From NCBI RefSeq assembly GCF_026168105.1, contig NZ_LBMW01000014.1, positions 62,001 through 126,000 on the forward strand: a DNA stretch of 64,000 bases, in the 5' to 3' direction. The DNA comes from Streptomyces hygroscopicus. GTDB taxonomy: Bacteria > Actinomycetota > Actinomycetes > Streptomycetales > Streptomycetaceae. The first letter of the stretch is position 1; every line of letters begins with the position of its first letter. Made by a program: the position numbers and the translations under genes. This document shows positions 16,527-25,104 of this stretch, in pieces. The notes beneath the pieces were generated by a model, which was given only the letters and a program-made list of their open reading frames with translations, did no database searches and was not told the origin of the DNA.

Positions 16527-17938
16527 CGCGGTGCAGCCGACGTGCACTGATCCGCGGCGCGGCTCTCGTCCCGCTCGCGGCGGCCGCCGCGGACCGCCTT
16601 CTCAAGTCCCCCGAGCGCTACTTCGCGACCCATGGTTCGTACGGTCACCACACCGTCTCCTACGACCTGCGCCTGGCCTACGTCCCGTCGAGCGGCGTGC
16701 TCGACGGCCGGGCGCGCATCCGTGCGGTGGCCGACCAGCCGCTGCGACGGGTGGAACTCGACCTCGCCCGGCTGACGGTGCACGCTGCCCGTGTCGACGG
16801 GGTCGGGGTCCGCGTCAGGCAGCGGCACCACAAGCTGATCCTGTCGACGCCGCGCCTGCTCCCGGTGGGCATGCCGTTCACCGTGGAGATCGGCTACGGC
16901 GGCCGGCCCGGCCCCGTACGGACGCCGTTCGGATCCATCGGCTGGGACCGCACCGGCGACGCGCACGACGGAACGCTGGTGGCGGCGCAGCCGCTCGGCG
17001 CGCCGTCCTGGTTCCCGTGCAACGACCGCCCGGACGACAAGGCCGAGTTCACCTTCCGGGTGACGGTGCCGCACGGCCACCACGCGCTCGCCAACGGAAC
17101 CCTGCGCGAGCGGCGGTGCGACGGATCCACCGAGTGCTGGACGTACCACCACCCCGGACCCATGGCTCCCTACCTCGCCGCGGTGTACACCGGCCGCTTC
17201 GGCCACGAGCTGTGGAGGGCCCGGGACAGCGCGACCGGCCGGATCGTCACCGGGCGCAACGCCTACCCCATGCGGCTGTCGGAGGAGGCCCGTCACGACC
17301 TGGCCCGCCAGCCGCAGATGCTCAGCGCGTTCACCGGGTGGTTCGGCCCGTACCCCTTCGAGTCCTACGGGGCGGTGGTCGTGGACGCGGAGCTGGACGA
17401 GCCCGTCGAGAACCAGACCCTGTCCGTCTTCGGCAGCAATCACATCGACGGCACGCGTGGTTGGGAGACGCTCGTCGCCCATGAACTCGCCCACCAGTGG
17501 TTCGGCAACAGCGTGAGTCTGCGGGACTGGCGGGACATCTGGCTCAACGAGGGCTTCGCCACCTACTGCGAGTGGCTGTGGTCGGAGCACATCGGCGAGG
17601 ACTCGGCCGACATGATTGCCAGGGAGGAGTGGCGTGAACTCGGAGACGGCTCGAAGGACCTGCGGATCGCCGACCCCGGTGAGCACCGTATCTTCGACGA
17701 CCGCGTCTACACCCGCGGCGCGTGCGCGCTCCACGCGCTGCGTCTCACCGTCGGCGACGACCGCTTCTTCCCGATGATGCGCGCCTGGCACCACGCTCAC
17801 CGCGGTGCCAGTGCCAACACCGCCGCCTTCATCGGCCACGCCGAGCGCTACGCGCCGCACACGGCCGCACCGCTGCTCCACGCGTGGCTCTACGAGACAC
17901 GTCTGCCGCCACTGCGGGCCGACCGTGCGGACACGTGA
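16523..17938 (+). CDS. M1-family zinc metallopeptidase
   Basis: This 471-residue protein has an N-terminal beta domain and a gluzincin catalytic domain. The zinc motif HELAH is at 320-324, with the third ligand Glu343 in WLNEGFATY. The usual M1 C-terminal ERAP-like domain is short. The N-terminus (RRALIRGAALVPLAAAAA) resembles a Tat or Sec signal, so export is likely. Its ATG overlaps the stop of the Pls-like synthetase (ATGA), implying translational coupling. A role in trimming, hydrolysing or conferring resistance to the synthetase product is a reasonable inference; poly-lysine producers are known to carry degrading peptidases. Confidence 0.9.
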   Translation: MTRCSRRALIRGAALVPLAAAAADRLLKSPERYFATHGSYGHHTVSYDLRLAYVPSSGVLDGRARIRAVADQPLRRVELDLARLTVHAARVDGVGVRVRQRHHKLILSTPRLLPVGMPFTVEIGYGGRPGPVRTPFGSIGWDRTGDAHDGTLVAAQPLGAPSWFPCNDRPDDKAEFTFRVTVPHGHHALANGTLRERRCDGSTECWTYHHPGPMAPYLAAVYTGRFGHELWRARDSATGRIVTGRNAYPMRLSEEARHDLARQPQMLSAFTGWFGPYPFESYGAVVVDAELDEPVENQTLSVFGSNHIDGTRGWETLVAHELAHQWFGNSVSLRDWRDIWLNEGFATYCEWLWSEHIGEDSADMIAREEWRELGDGSKDLRIADPGEHRIFDDRVYTRGACALHALRLTVGDDRFFPMMRAWHHAHRGASANTAAFIGHAERYAPHTAAPLLHAWLYETRLPPLRADRADT

Positions 17939-18393
17939 GCCGGTACCCGGCCGGACGCACCGTCGAGTACGCCGACCCGGTCGAGACCGTCGGCCGTGGT
18001 GTCGAGGATGCGATCGTCCCCGACGACGAGGTTGTCGTTGTCGAGGAACCGGGCGTGGACAAGGGCGGTGGCCGGCCCGTACGTGGACTACCTCTGCTCC
18101 GACGAGTACAGCCTCACGCTGTCGGCGCCCGTGCATCTGGCGACAAGGGGGCCGGACTTCGCGGCCGTCCTGGAGGGGGCGCGGGCGGACACCTGGCGCG
18201 GCCTGCGGCTGATTCCGTGCGACGGCGTCCCCCTTGTACTCGTGCCGGCCGTCGGTGGCTGAGCCCGGTCGCCGCACCCCGGACGACGCCACGGACCCGC
18301 GGCGACCCGGTCGACAGCCGGTGGCACGCGGACGGCGACGAGCCCCGGCGCCGTCGGTGACCTGAACACCGACGGAGCCGGGGCCCGGGCGGT
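17939..18393. other. Degenerate intergenic region after the M1 peptidase
   Basis: This region holds protein-like stretches in more than one frame but no complete gene. On the minus strand 17960-18060 reads like FLDNDNLVVGDDRILDT. On the plus strand 18068-18262 gives a protein-like short frame. I read it as decayed coding DNA rather than a regulatory region. Confidence 0.4.
18068..18262 (+). pseudogene. Protein-like fragment of unknown origin
   Basis: From GTG 18068 the frame reads VAGPYVDYLCSDEYSLTL and continues for 64 residues to a stop at 18262. Its composition is normal for Streptomyces proteins (for example RADTWRGLRLIPCDGVPLV). No ribosome site is convincing, and the sequence upstream in this frame looks scrambled. 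It is therefore best read as the 3' part of a decayed gene. A short functional gene is the alternative. I do not recognise the family. Confidence 0.35.
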
Positions 18394-19062
18394 TCAGTCC
18401 TGTGGAGCGGGCACCACGCTCAGGTGGCTCGCCGTGCGCCGGGGGCGGCGCCCGGCGCGTCGGCCGTGCACCGGGCGCCGTGCCTCGCGCAGCACCAGCG
18501 TGAGCCGCGAATAACCCATGTCCTGCAGGGTCTTGGGGGTCTCCCCCACCACACGGCAGTCGCTGCCCCAGCGCGGGTCCGGGTGCAGCAGGGGGCGCAC
18601 CGCCCCGTCGTGCTCCATGGCGTGCGGCCCGACCGCGCGGATCCAGTGCGGCAGGCCCTGCCGGTAAGCGGCCTCCATGATGGGGTCCTGGGCGATGTCC
18701 CGGCGGATGGACTGCAGTCCGTGGTCGTGGCCGTGCCGCTCCACCGCCGCGGCGAAGTGCGCCAGCATCGGCAGGCACCAGCTCGACTCGTGCTCGCCGA
18801 GGACGAGGCCCGCGTCGGGGTGGAAGAGGACGAACCGCAGGAAGTTGTCCCCCGGCATGGCCGTCGGATGCGGTCCGACTCCGTGGAACAGCGCGTCGAA
18901 CGCGGTGTTGGTCAGGACGACGTCCCAGCGGTGGTCGAAGACCACGGACGGGAAGGGGACGCCTTCGAGGAGCGTTGCGTAGTCCTGTAAATACGCCCGT
19001 GCTTCCGGACTTTTGGGGACGGGCCGCGGCTGCGACCGCTGCCCTCCTGCCTGAAACGCCAT
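18394..19062 (-). CDS. MmyB-like ligand-binding regulator lacking an HTH
   Basis: The 222-residue protein matches the MmyB-type (MLTR) ligand-binding domain: PFPSVVFDHRWDVVLTNTAF, then FLRFVLFHPDAG, then the long helical segment with PMLAHFAAAVERHGHDHGL. In this family the domain usually follows an N-terminal XRE-type HTH, which is absent here. Residues 1-35 are too short and are basic/polar. The start at ATG 19062 is uncertain because the ribosome site AAGAGGGG is rather far away. An upstream in-frame codon (19137) is possible but adds no HTH. The gene is divergent from the XRE/ImmA cassette and shares its control region. It may act with the XRE protein as a separate sensor; that is inference. 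Confidence 0.75.
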   Translation of the reverse strand: MAFQAGGQRSQPRPVPKSPEARAYLQDYATLLEGVPFPSVVFDHRWDVVLTNTAFDALFHGVGPHPTAMPGDNFLRFVLFHPDAGLVLGEHESSWCLPMLAHFAAAVERHGHDHGLQSIRRDIAQDPIMEAAYRQGLPHWIRAVGPHAMEHDGAVRPLLHPDPRWGSDCRVVGETPKTLQDMGYSRLTLVLREARRPVHGRRAGRRPRRTASHLSVVPAPQD

Positions 19063-19171
19063 CGGGAGGTCACCCCTCTTGCCCTTGCGGCCTTCACGCG
19101 GCGCCCCGATCCTGCTGCCCCGATCGAGCGGTGTCAACTATCGTGGCATTTACCGCCGGTTGACGGCCGAA

Positions 19172-19193
19172 TCTCGCCACAGTTGTGGCGAGA
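19172..19193. promoter_or_regulatory. 22-bp perfect operator-like dyad
   Basis: TCTCGCCACA and TGTGGCGAGA are exact inverted repeats separated by GT. The dyad lies between the divergent MmyB-like gene and the XRE/ImmA/membrane/FAD cassette. A 13-bp-spaced direct repeat (TGAGAACGATC at 19246 and 19259) lies nearer the XRE start. A binding site for the XRE protein or a related regulator is likely. Confidence 0.65.
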
Positions 19194-19295
19194 CCTGGAT
19201 GTGCGTTCGAGAGAACAGCTAATCTCCGGATGGTTCCGGACGACCATGAGAACGATCTGTGAGAACGATCCGAGAGAGACGTAGGAGACCTGTCG

Positions 19296-19952
19296 GTGAC
19301 GGATGGCTTCGAGGTTCCGCGCGCCACGGCGACGGGTCTGCTGCCGGCCGTCGTGGCCCGTGTCACCGCCCTTGCCGACCGGCTGGGCGTGCCGCACGAG
19401 GAGATCTTCGACGTCCCGCGCCTGTCGGTCGCATCCGGTGTCCCGGAGCCGGTGGTCAAAGCCCTGCTGAGCGGGGTGCCCGCCGGGGAGCCGGATCTTC
19501 AGGCGCGCTTCCTGCAGCGACTCGACCTGCTGCGGCGCACCCGGCTGAAACCCAACGGGCGCCGGTACACGCAGCAGGAGATCGCCGACGGCGCGGGCAT
19601 GTCGCGCCAGCAGGCGGGTGCCCTCATCAACGGCGACCGCCGCCCCACGATGGAGCACTGCGACGCCATTCAGCGCTTCTTCAGGGTGCATGCCGGATTC
19701 TTCTCGGCCGAGGACCCCGAGGCACTCGCGAACGCCCTCCAGCGCTCCGAGCAGGAGCTCCTCCAACAGCTCGCCGACCGTGAGCGGGAGGCGGCCGAGG
19801 CCGCCGTCGACCCGCTGGAGCGTCTGCTGCAGGACCACGGCGTGCGCGGTATCGCCTGGCGGGCGGCCCAGCTGCCCACCGACCAGCACCGCGACAAGGT
19901 CGCGGAGTGGCTGGACATGCTCCTGGAGAGCGTCAAGCGGCCCGAGTCCTGA
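19296..19952 (+). CDS. XRE-family helix-turn-helix regulator of an ImmA/IrrE cassette
   Basis: This 218-residue protein starts at GTG 19296 behind GTAGGAG. The XRE HTH is at about residues 90-130 (YTQQEIADGAGMSRQQAGAL, then INGDRRPTMEHCDAI). It is preceded by an N-terminal helical segment that also has an HTH-like stretch (LSVASGVPEPVVKALLSG), and followed by a Glu/Arg-rich coiled coil and a C-terminal helix. The next gene is an ImmA/IrrE-like metalloprotein only 14 bp downstream, the classical XRE-protease pairing. In characterised pairs (ImmR-ImmA, DdrO-IrrE) the protease cleaves the repressor. Here that relation is an inference from context. Confidence 0.88.
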   Translation: MTDGFEVPRATATGLLPAVVARVTALADRLGVPHEEIFDVPRLSVASGVPEPVVKALLSGVPAGEPDLQARFLQRLDLLRRTRLKPNGRRYTQQEIADGAGMSRQQAGALINGDRRPTMEHCDAIQRFFRVHAGFFSAEDPEALANALQRSEQELLQQLADREREAAEAAVDPLERLLQDHGVRGIAWRAAQLPTDQHRDKVAEWLDMLLESVKRPES

Positions 19953-19966
19953 TCCGGGGGAGAAAC

Positions 19967-20515
19967 ATGGGCATGGGAAGGGAAATGCGCCGTCTGTGCG
20001 GCGAGTTGGTCGCGGAGCTCTCGCTTCAGGCGCCGGCACAGCCGAGTGATCTGTACGCCGCGCTGTGCGACTGCATGAGCAGGCGGCGCGGCCGCCCCGT
20101 CCAGTTCCGTACGGCCGCCTTCCCGCCCGGCACGGCGAGCGGACTCTGGCTCGACATGGCCGACCAGGACCTCGTCGTCGTCGAGGAACGCACCGCCCCC
20201 GACCACCAGCTGGTGATTCTCGGCCACGAACTGTGGCACATGAACGCCGGGCACCACGGTCACCATGTGGAGGGCGCAGCGGTCGCGGCCCGTCTGCTGA
20301 GCGACACCACCGATCTGCAGGCGACCGTCCACAAGGTCGCCGCCCGTACGCACTTCGACCTCGCCGACGAGAAGGAGGCCGAGAGCTTCGGCCTGCTGCT
20401 GGCCAGCAAGTGCCGTACGTGGCTGGCCGGTTCGTCGCTGCGCGGGCCGGTCAAGCGGGACGACCTGGCAGGGCGCATCGAGGCCTCGCTCGGGTACCGC
20501 GGGCCGCAGGGCTGA
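19967..20515 (+). CDS. ImmA/IrrE-like metallopeptidase
   Basis: The 182-residue protein has a zinc motif HELWH at residues 87-91 (VILGHELWHMNAGHH). An acidic helix DEKEAES (134-140) can supply the third metal ligand, as in the ImmA/IrrE family (peptidase M78). The N-terminal region resembles the small winged segment of the family. The start ATG 19967 follows GGGGGAG with good spacing; a longer in-frame start inside the XRE gene is unlikely. The gene is second in a four-gene cassette. Proteins of this kind are often annotated as a toxin component, but the fold points to a protease acting on the XRE partner. Confidence 0.87.
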   Translation: MGMGREMRRLCGELVAELSLQAPAQPSDLYAALCDCMSRRRGRPVQFRTAAFPPGTASGLWLDMADQDLVVVEERTAPDHQLVILGHELWHMNAGHHGHHVEGAAVAARLLSDTTDLQATVHKVAARTHFDLADEKEAESFGLLLASKCRTWLAGSSLRGPVKRDDLAGRIEASLGYRGPQG

Positions 20516-20535
20516 GGGGCGAAGACGCCGACACC

Positions 20536-21744
20536 ATGGATGGATCCAGCTACTACATTCCGGCTGCCGCGATGGGGTTGGCGCTCACGGTCAAAGCGCC
20601 CGCGCTGAGCCGTTCCTGGCGCGACCCGCTGCTGCGGTCGGTGTGCGCGCTGCTCTCACTGGCCGGGCTGGTGTTCTTCTTCGCCGCGCCCCCGACGATC
20701 GCCGAGGTCAACGACATCACGGGCATCGGCAACGTCTCGGCCCCGCTGGTGTACTGCCTGCTGAGCGCCTTCAGCGCGTCGTGTCTGGTGCTCGTGGTCA
20801 ACTGGCGCGGCGGCCCGCCAGAGGAGACCCGCCGCACCACCCGGCGGATCATCGCCGGGTACGGCGTGGTGGTGGCCGCCCTGATCATGCTGTTCACGCT
20901 CGGCCACGCTCCGGTGGAGCGACTGGTCGACTTCGACACGTACTACGCCCGCACCCCGTACATGCGCGAGATGATCGTGCTGTACCTCGCGGCCCTTACC
21001 GTCGCCGGCGTCGCGATGAACTTCATGTGCGGCCGCTGGGCCCTCCAGGTGCGCGGCTGGCTCCGGGCCGGACTACTGATCATCGTGATCGGCTATCTGT
21101 TCAACCTCGCTTATCTGACAACCAAGTTCACCGCCGTCATCGCGCGCTGGAACGGCCATGACCTGGACTATCTGAGCAGCGACGCGGCACCCGTACTGGC
21201 CTCCGTCGGAGCACAGGTCAGCGCGGTCGGCTTCTGCCTCCCGCTGGCCTGCCGGCGCGTCGGGGACAGCTGGACCTCGTGGTCGACCTACCGCCGGCTC
21301 GGGCCGCTGTGGCACGAGCTGCGGCCCGTGTCCTGTGTTGCGGACCGCGGGGTGCGGATCTCCTGGTGGTCACCGGTCGAACTGCAGGTGACACAGCGCG
21401 AGTCCGACATCCACGACGGCATGCTCAGCCTGTACCCCTACTTCGACCCAGCGGTGCGCTCCCGCGCCTACGCCGCCGCCGTGGCGGCGGGATCCTCCCC
21501 CGCACGGGCAGGGGCCGAGGCCGACGCGGCGATGGTGGCGGTGGCCGTACGGGCGAGGGCCGCCGATCCGGAAGGCAGGGTGATCAGTTCGGCGGCGGCC
21601 GACGATGCACCCGCCGCGTCCCCCGAGGGTCCCCGGGACCTCGTACGGATGTCGATCGCCCTGCGTCACTCACCCGTCGTCGCGGCCGCCCGGGAGTCGG
21701 CCGGGACCAGGCCAGGAAGCGACTTCCATGAGCGAACCCGCTAG
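20536..21744 (+). CDS. MAB_1171c-type integral membrane protein
   Basis: The 402-residue product has seven hydrophobic segments in its first 240 residues. The last ends near SAVGFCLPLACRRVG. A cytoplasmic domain follows, starting YRRLGPLWHELRP and continuing with RESDIHDGMLSLYPYF. This is the DUF6545-like domain of the MAB_1171c family, listed in databases as a putative transporter without experimental support that I know of. The last 70 residues are Ala/Arg-rich. The start ATG 20536 lies 20 bp after the ImmA-like gene, and the 3' end overlaps the FAD gene by 17 bp. It is part of one transcription unit. A sensor or signal-transducing membrane protein is as plausible as a transporter. Confidence 0.85.
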   Translation: MDGSSYYIPAAAMGLALTVKAPALSRSWRDPLLRSVCALLSLAGLVFFFAAPPTIAEVNDITGIGNVSAPLVYCLLSAFSASCLVLVVNWRGGPPEETRRTTRRIIAGYGVVVAALIMLFTLGHAPVERLVDFDTYYARTPYMREMIVLYLAALTVAGVAMNFMCGRWALQVRGWLRAGLLIIVIGYLFNLAYLTTKFTAVIARWNGHDLDYLSSDAAPVLASVGAQVSAVGFCLPLACRRVGDSWTSWSTYRRLGPLWHELRPVSCVADRGVRISWWSPVELQVTQRESDIHDGMLSLYPYFDPAVRSRAYAAAVAAGSSPARAGAEADAAMVAVAVRARAADPEGRVISSAAADDAPAASPEGPRDLVRMSIALRHSPVVAAARESAGTRPGSDFHERTR

Positions 21745-23224
21745 CACCTCCCCGGGTGCAGCACCCCGTAGAGCCGTCGTCATCGGCGGTGGCATGGCCG
21801 GCATGCTGGCCGCCGCGGCGCTGAGCACGTACGCCGACGTCACCGTCGTCGAGCGGGACGTGCTGCCCGACGGACCCGAGCCGCGGAAGGGACTCCCACA
21901 GGCCCGGCACGTGCATGTGATCTGGTCCGGGGGCGCCCGCGCCATGGAGGAGCTGCTGCCGGGGGTGACCGACGCGTGGCTGGCGGCGGGCGCCCGGCGG
22001 ATCCCGCTGCCGACGGGACTCGTGTCGATGCAGCCGCGGGGCTGGTTCCGGCGCTGGCCCGAGATGCAGTTCATGATCGCGTGCAGTCGTGACCTGCTCG
22101 ACTGGGTGGTGCGCGAGCGGGTCACCAAGCACGAGCGCGTAACCGTGCTGCAGCGCACCGAACTGCTCTCCCTGGAGGGCGGCGCGGCTCGGGTGACGGG
22201 CGTACGCGTGCGCACGCCCGACGGCGAGGAGCGGGCGCTGCCTGCCGACCTGGTCGTCGACGCGGCCGGGCGCGGTTCCTGCGCATCGGTCTGGCTTGAG
22301 GCGATCGGTGTGCCCGCGGCGCCGCTGGAGGAGGTGGATTCCGGACTCGTCTACTCGAGCCGAATCTTCCGGGCGCCTCCGGACACGGAGGAGTTCCCTC
22401 TGGTGAACGTGCAGTCGGACGCGACGGTGCCGGTTCCGGGACGGACCACGACCATCGAGCCCATCGAGGGCGGACGGTGGCTGGTGACGCTCTCCGGCAC
22501 CCGGGGCGGCGAACCGCCCGCTTCCGCCGCGGAGTTCGAGACCTTCGCACGCGAGAGCGTCCGGCATTCCGTGGTGGGCGAGCTGATCGCTCACGCGGAG
22601 CCGCTGTCCGACCCGGTCGTCACCCGCAGCACGGTCAATCGCCGCCGGTTCTACGAGAAGGTGAAGGGCTGGCCCGAAGGGTTCATGGCGCTCGGTGACT
22701 CGGTGGCCACGTACAACCCGGTCTACGGGCACGGAATCTCGGTGGCCGCGCAGGGCGCGCTGGCGCTGGGCGAACTGGTGGCAGAGCACGGGCTGACGGC
22801 GCCGGGGCTCGCGCGGCGGGCGCAGCGGGCGGTGGCTCGTCCGGTGGCGACGGCCTGGGAGTTGGCGACCAGCACCGACATCCACTACCCGTTCGCGATC
22901 GGCAAGGCCCCGGGCCCAGCGAACCGCCTCCTCGGTGCCTACGTCAACCGGCTGATGCTCACGGCGACCGGGCGCCCGCTGGTGGCCCGGGCGTTCTTCG
23001 ACGTGGTCACCCTGTCGAAGCCCGTCAGCGAACTGCTGCGACCGGCCGTGGCGATCGCGGTGCTTCGCGGCCCACGCCGACCGCTCCTCACGGCTCCGCC
23101 CCTGACCGGAGCGGAGTGGGAGGCGGTCACCGGCACGACGCAGGGAGGGGAGGTCCCGGGGGCCCGGGGACGCACGGCCGGGGCTTCCCCGACCGGCAAT
23201 GCCGCGCGCTCCGGCACGTCCTGA
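21728..23224 (+). CDS. FAD-dependent monooxygenase-like oxidoreductase
   Basis: The 498-residue protein starts with a Rossmann motif (AVVIGGGMAGMLAAAAL). It also carries the second FAD motif GFMALGDSVATYNPVYGHGI near residue 320, typical of group A flavin monooxygenases and geranylgeranyl reductase-like enzymes. No transmembrane helix is evident. It starts 17 bp inside the membrane-protein gene, so expression is coupled to the XRE/ImmA/MAB_1171c genes. The substrate is unknown. The recurrent association of this oxidoreductase with ImmA and MAB_1171c genes in Streptomyces, as I recall it, suggests it is the catalytic output of the cassette. Transcription probably ends at the hairpin at 23665-23694. 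Confidence 0.88.
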   Translation: MSEPASTSPGAAPRRAVVIGGGMAGMLAAAALSTYADVTVVERDVLPDGPEPRKGLPQARHVHVIWSGGARAMEELLPGVTDAWLAAGARRIPLPTGLVSMQPRGWFRRWPEMQFMIACSRDLLDWVVRERVTKHERVTVLQRTELLSLEGGAARVTGVRVRTPDGEERALPADLVVDAAGRGSCASVWLEAIGVPAAPLEEVDSGLVYSSRIFRAPPDTEEFPLVNVQSDATVPVPGRTTTIEPIEGGRWLVTLSGTRGGEPPASAAEFETFARESVRHSVVGELIAHAEPLSDPVVTRSTVNRRRFYEKVKGWPEGFMALGDSVATYNPVYGHGISVAAQGALALGELVAEHGLTAPGLARRAQRAVARPVATAWELATSTDIHYPFAIGKAPGPANRLLGAYVNRLMLTATGRPLVARAFFDVVTLSKPVSELLRPAVAIAVLRGPRRPLLTAPPLTGAEWEAVTGTTQGGEVPGARGRTAGASPTGNAARSGTS

Positions 23225-23965
23225 CGACACGGCACGAGCGGTCCTCTCGCCCCGACGGGCAAGGAGAGGGAGGCCCCGACGCACGCCTGGAGGGCGAGGA
23301 GCCGTGCGATGACGCCCACAGGACTCTCGGGGCCGACCTGGCCGGCGGGACTGGGGTCGTCGCACGGATGAGCGTCGCCACTGCGTTGCGGTCGCCCAGG
23401 ATCAGCATCGTGGGCATGCCCTCGGTAGGACAGCAGCGGTCGAGCACGGTCCACGACGGCCCGCGCCAGTCGTCCGCGGCCCGCAGGGGTGCGGATGGAC
23501 ACGCTGCGGGAGGGCGTCCGGAAGGGCGCCCAGGAGGGTCGGCAACTCCGCGGCCCCAGGCCCGGATCGTTGTCCCGCGGCCTCATCAGGCGGAAGGGTA
23601 GGCCCACTTGGGGGCGTAGGCCGGGCAGACGGACGGTGGAGAAACCCAGGTGCACCCGAAAGAGGAGGACGGCCCGAAGCTCCGGGCCGTCCTCCCGGCT
23701 CACTCGCCCGGCGCCGGCGGATGTGGGTCCTGCGGGCGAGGCCGGGGAGCACCTCGGCCCAGGTCACCGACGAGTCCCCGATGCCTTTCGCTTCCGCTGA
23801 GCGGGCGAACCCGCGGGCACCCGAGCCGGATTGTCAGTGGCGGACGGCAAGCTGGAGGTGCGCCACCGGTGCGGGCGGACGACAGTCCGCGGACCGCGGG
23901 GCGCATGCCAAGCACATGCCACCGCGCGACACCCGTCGCACGGCCGACCCGGGAAGGGCCAACAG
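23225..23965. other. Gap with possible decayed gene
   Basis: No intact gene is visible in this 741-bp region. On the minus strand, short protein-like stretches occur in different frames (for example PSWTVLDRCCPTEGMPTMLI around 23400-23460, and AELPTLLGALPDALPQRV around 23500-23550). This pattern fits a frame-disrupted relic, but I cannot name the family. A good hairpin lies at 23665-23694. Confidence 0.4.
23665..23694. terminator. Rho-independent-type hairpin
   Basis: A 12-bp perfect stem (GAGGACGGCCCG at 23665-23676 with its complement at 23683-23694) flanks a 6-base loop. There is no U-run, which is usual for Streptomyces terminators. It lies downstream of the FAD gene and the degenerate stretch. 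Confidence 0.65.
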
Positions 23966-24187
23966 ATGCCGACCGCCGTACTGACCGACCATCAACGCGC
24001 CGCCGTCCAGGCCTATCTGCGCCTCCTCCACACCGTACGAGCAGCCTTCGACGGCCCGCCGGACGCGCAACGACCACCCGTGGTCCCGACCGCTGCCCTG
24101 GCCGAGGCCGACCGGGCCCTGGCGGATGCGGGACTGGCGGGCACCGAGGAGGAGTTCTTCCGGCTGTGCGGACAGTGGTGCCCCTAG
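23966..24187 (+). CDS. Small hypothetical protein
   Basis: This 73-residue frame starts at ATG 23966 behind GGGAAGG. It reads as a soluble helical protein (LTDHQRAAVQAYLRLLHTVR, then EADRALADAGLAGTEEEFFRL) ending CGQWCP. Codon use and composition look genuine. I do not recognise a family. It stands alone between the decayed region and the convergent PPTase gene. A short real gene is more likely than chance, but evidence is limited to coding appearance and the ribosome site. Confidence 0.55.
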   Translation: MPTAVLTDHQRAAVQAYLRLLHTVRAAFDGPPDAQRPPVVPTAALAEADRALADAGLAGTEEEFFRLCGQWCP

Positions 24188-24420
24188 TGGGTGTCCGACG
24201 ACTCTCCTCGGCGTGGCGCGCCGCGTCCGGTGCAGGGGCATCTCCCAGCGGTGGGCTGGGCGCATGGCACGGCGGAGAACCTCCCGCGTACGGGGCGTAG
24301 GCGGGTGATCCGGCAACGCGGCGAGGTGAACGCACCAGGCGTCGTGCGGCGCACGGCGGGAATGGGCCAGGCGGCGTGCGCACGGCGGGAATGCGCCGGG
24401 CCCCGCCTGGCGGGAACCCT

Positions 24421-25104
24421 TCAGGGGCGGGGTACGACGACGGCCGTCGCGGCCAGCCCCCGCTGCACGATCCAGCGGCCGTCGAACGCCTCGATGCGAC
24501 GGCCCTGCACCAGCGGGCCGGGCACGAGGAGTTGCGCCCGGAAGCCGCCGGCGACATCCGTGGGGGCGCCCGGGGCGATCTCTATGTCCGCCTCGAGGAA
24601 GTCCAGCCACTTCCCGGTCAGGGGGAACCACGCCTTGTAGACGGACTCCTTGGCGCTGAACAGCAGCCGGTCCCAGTGGACGGAGGGATGGCTGTGGGCG
24701 AGGCCTCGCAGCCGCGTCTGCTCGGTGGGCAGGGCGACCGCCTCCAGGACGCCCTCGGGCAGTTGGTCGTGGGGTTCCGCGTCGATGCCGAGCGAGACGA
24801 GTTCTCCGGAGCGGACCAGCGCCGCGGCGCAGTAACCCGCGCAGTGCGTCATGCTGCCGATCAGCCCGTCCGGCCAGCGCGGTGCGCCGCGCTCGCCGGG
24901 CAGGACGGGCCCCGGCGGCACACCGAGCTTCTCCATGGCCTGCCGCGCGCAGGCCCGTACGGCCGTGAATTCCCTGCGCCGCTTCTCGACGGCCTGCGCT
25001 ATGACCGCCTCTTCCTCGGGGTAGAGGGGGTCGCCGTCGCCGAGGGCGTCACCGCCGTGCGCCTCCACGACCGCGACCGACCCCGGGAGCAGCTCCTCGA
25101 TCAC
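24421..25104 (-). CDS. 4'-phosphopantetheinyl transferase, Sfp/EntD type
   Basis: The 227-residue protein carries the family signatures LGIDAE (residues 105-110) and FSAKESVYKAW (149-159), which bind Mg-CoA, plus the EntD-like substrate segment RRREFTAVRACARQAMEKLG. It transfers phosphopantetheine from CoA to carrier domains of polyketide or peptide synthetases. The Pls-like synthetase in this window, whose thiolation serine is near residue 557, is a possible client. ATG 25104 lies inside the 3' end of the metallophosphoesterase gene (56-bp overlap), so the two are cotranscribed. The pair resembles SCO6673/SCO6672 of S. coelicolor from memory. Confidence 0.93.
   Translation of the reverse strand: MIEELLPGSVAVVEAHGGDALGDGDPLYPEEEAVIAQAVEKRRREFTAVRACARQAMEKLGVPPGPVLPGERGAPRWPDGLIGSMTHCAGYCAAALVRSGELVSLGIDAEPHDQLPEGVLEAVALPTEQTRLRGLAHSHPSVHWDRLLFSAKESVYKAWFPLTGKWLDFLEADIEIAPGAPTDVAGGFRAQLLVPGPLVQGRRIEAFDGRWIVQRGLAATAVVVPRP

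Noticed and set aside
19296..20515. A prophage or integrative-element switch suggested by the XRE/ImmA pair
   Set aside because: No integrase, excisionase, att-like repeats, tRNA target or phage genes are nearby; the following membrane and FAD genes form the Streptomyces cassette instead.
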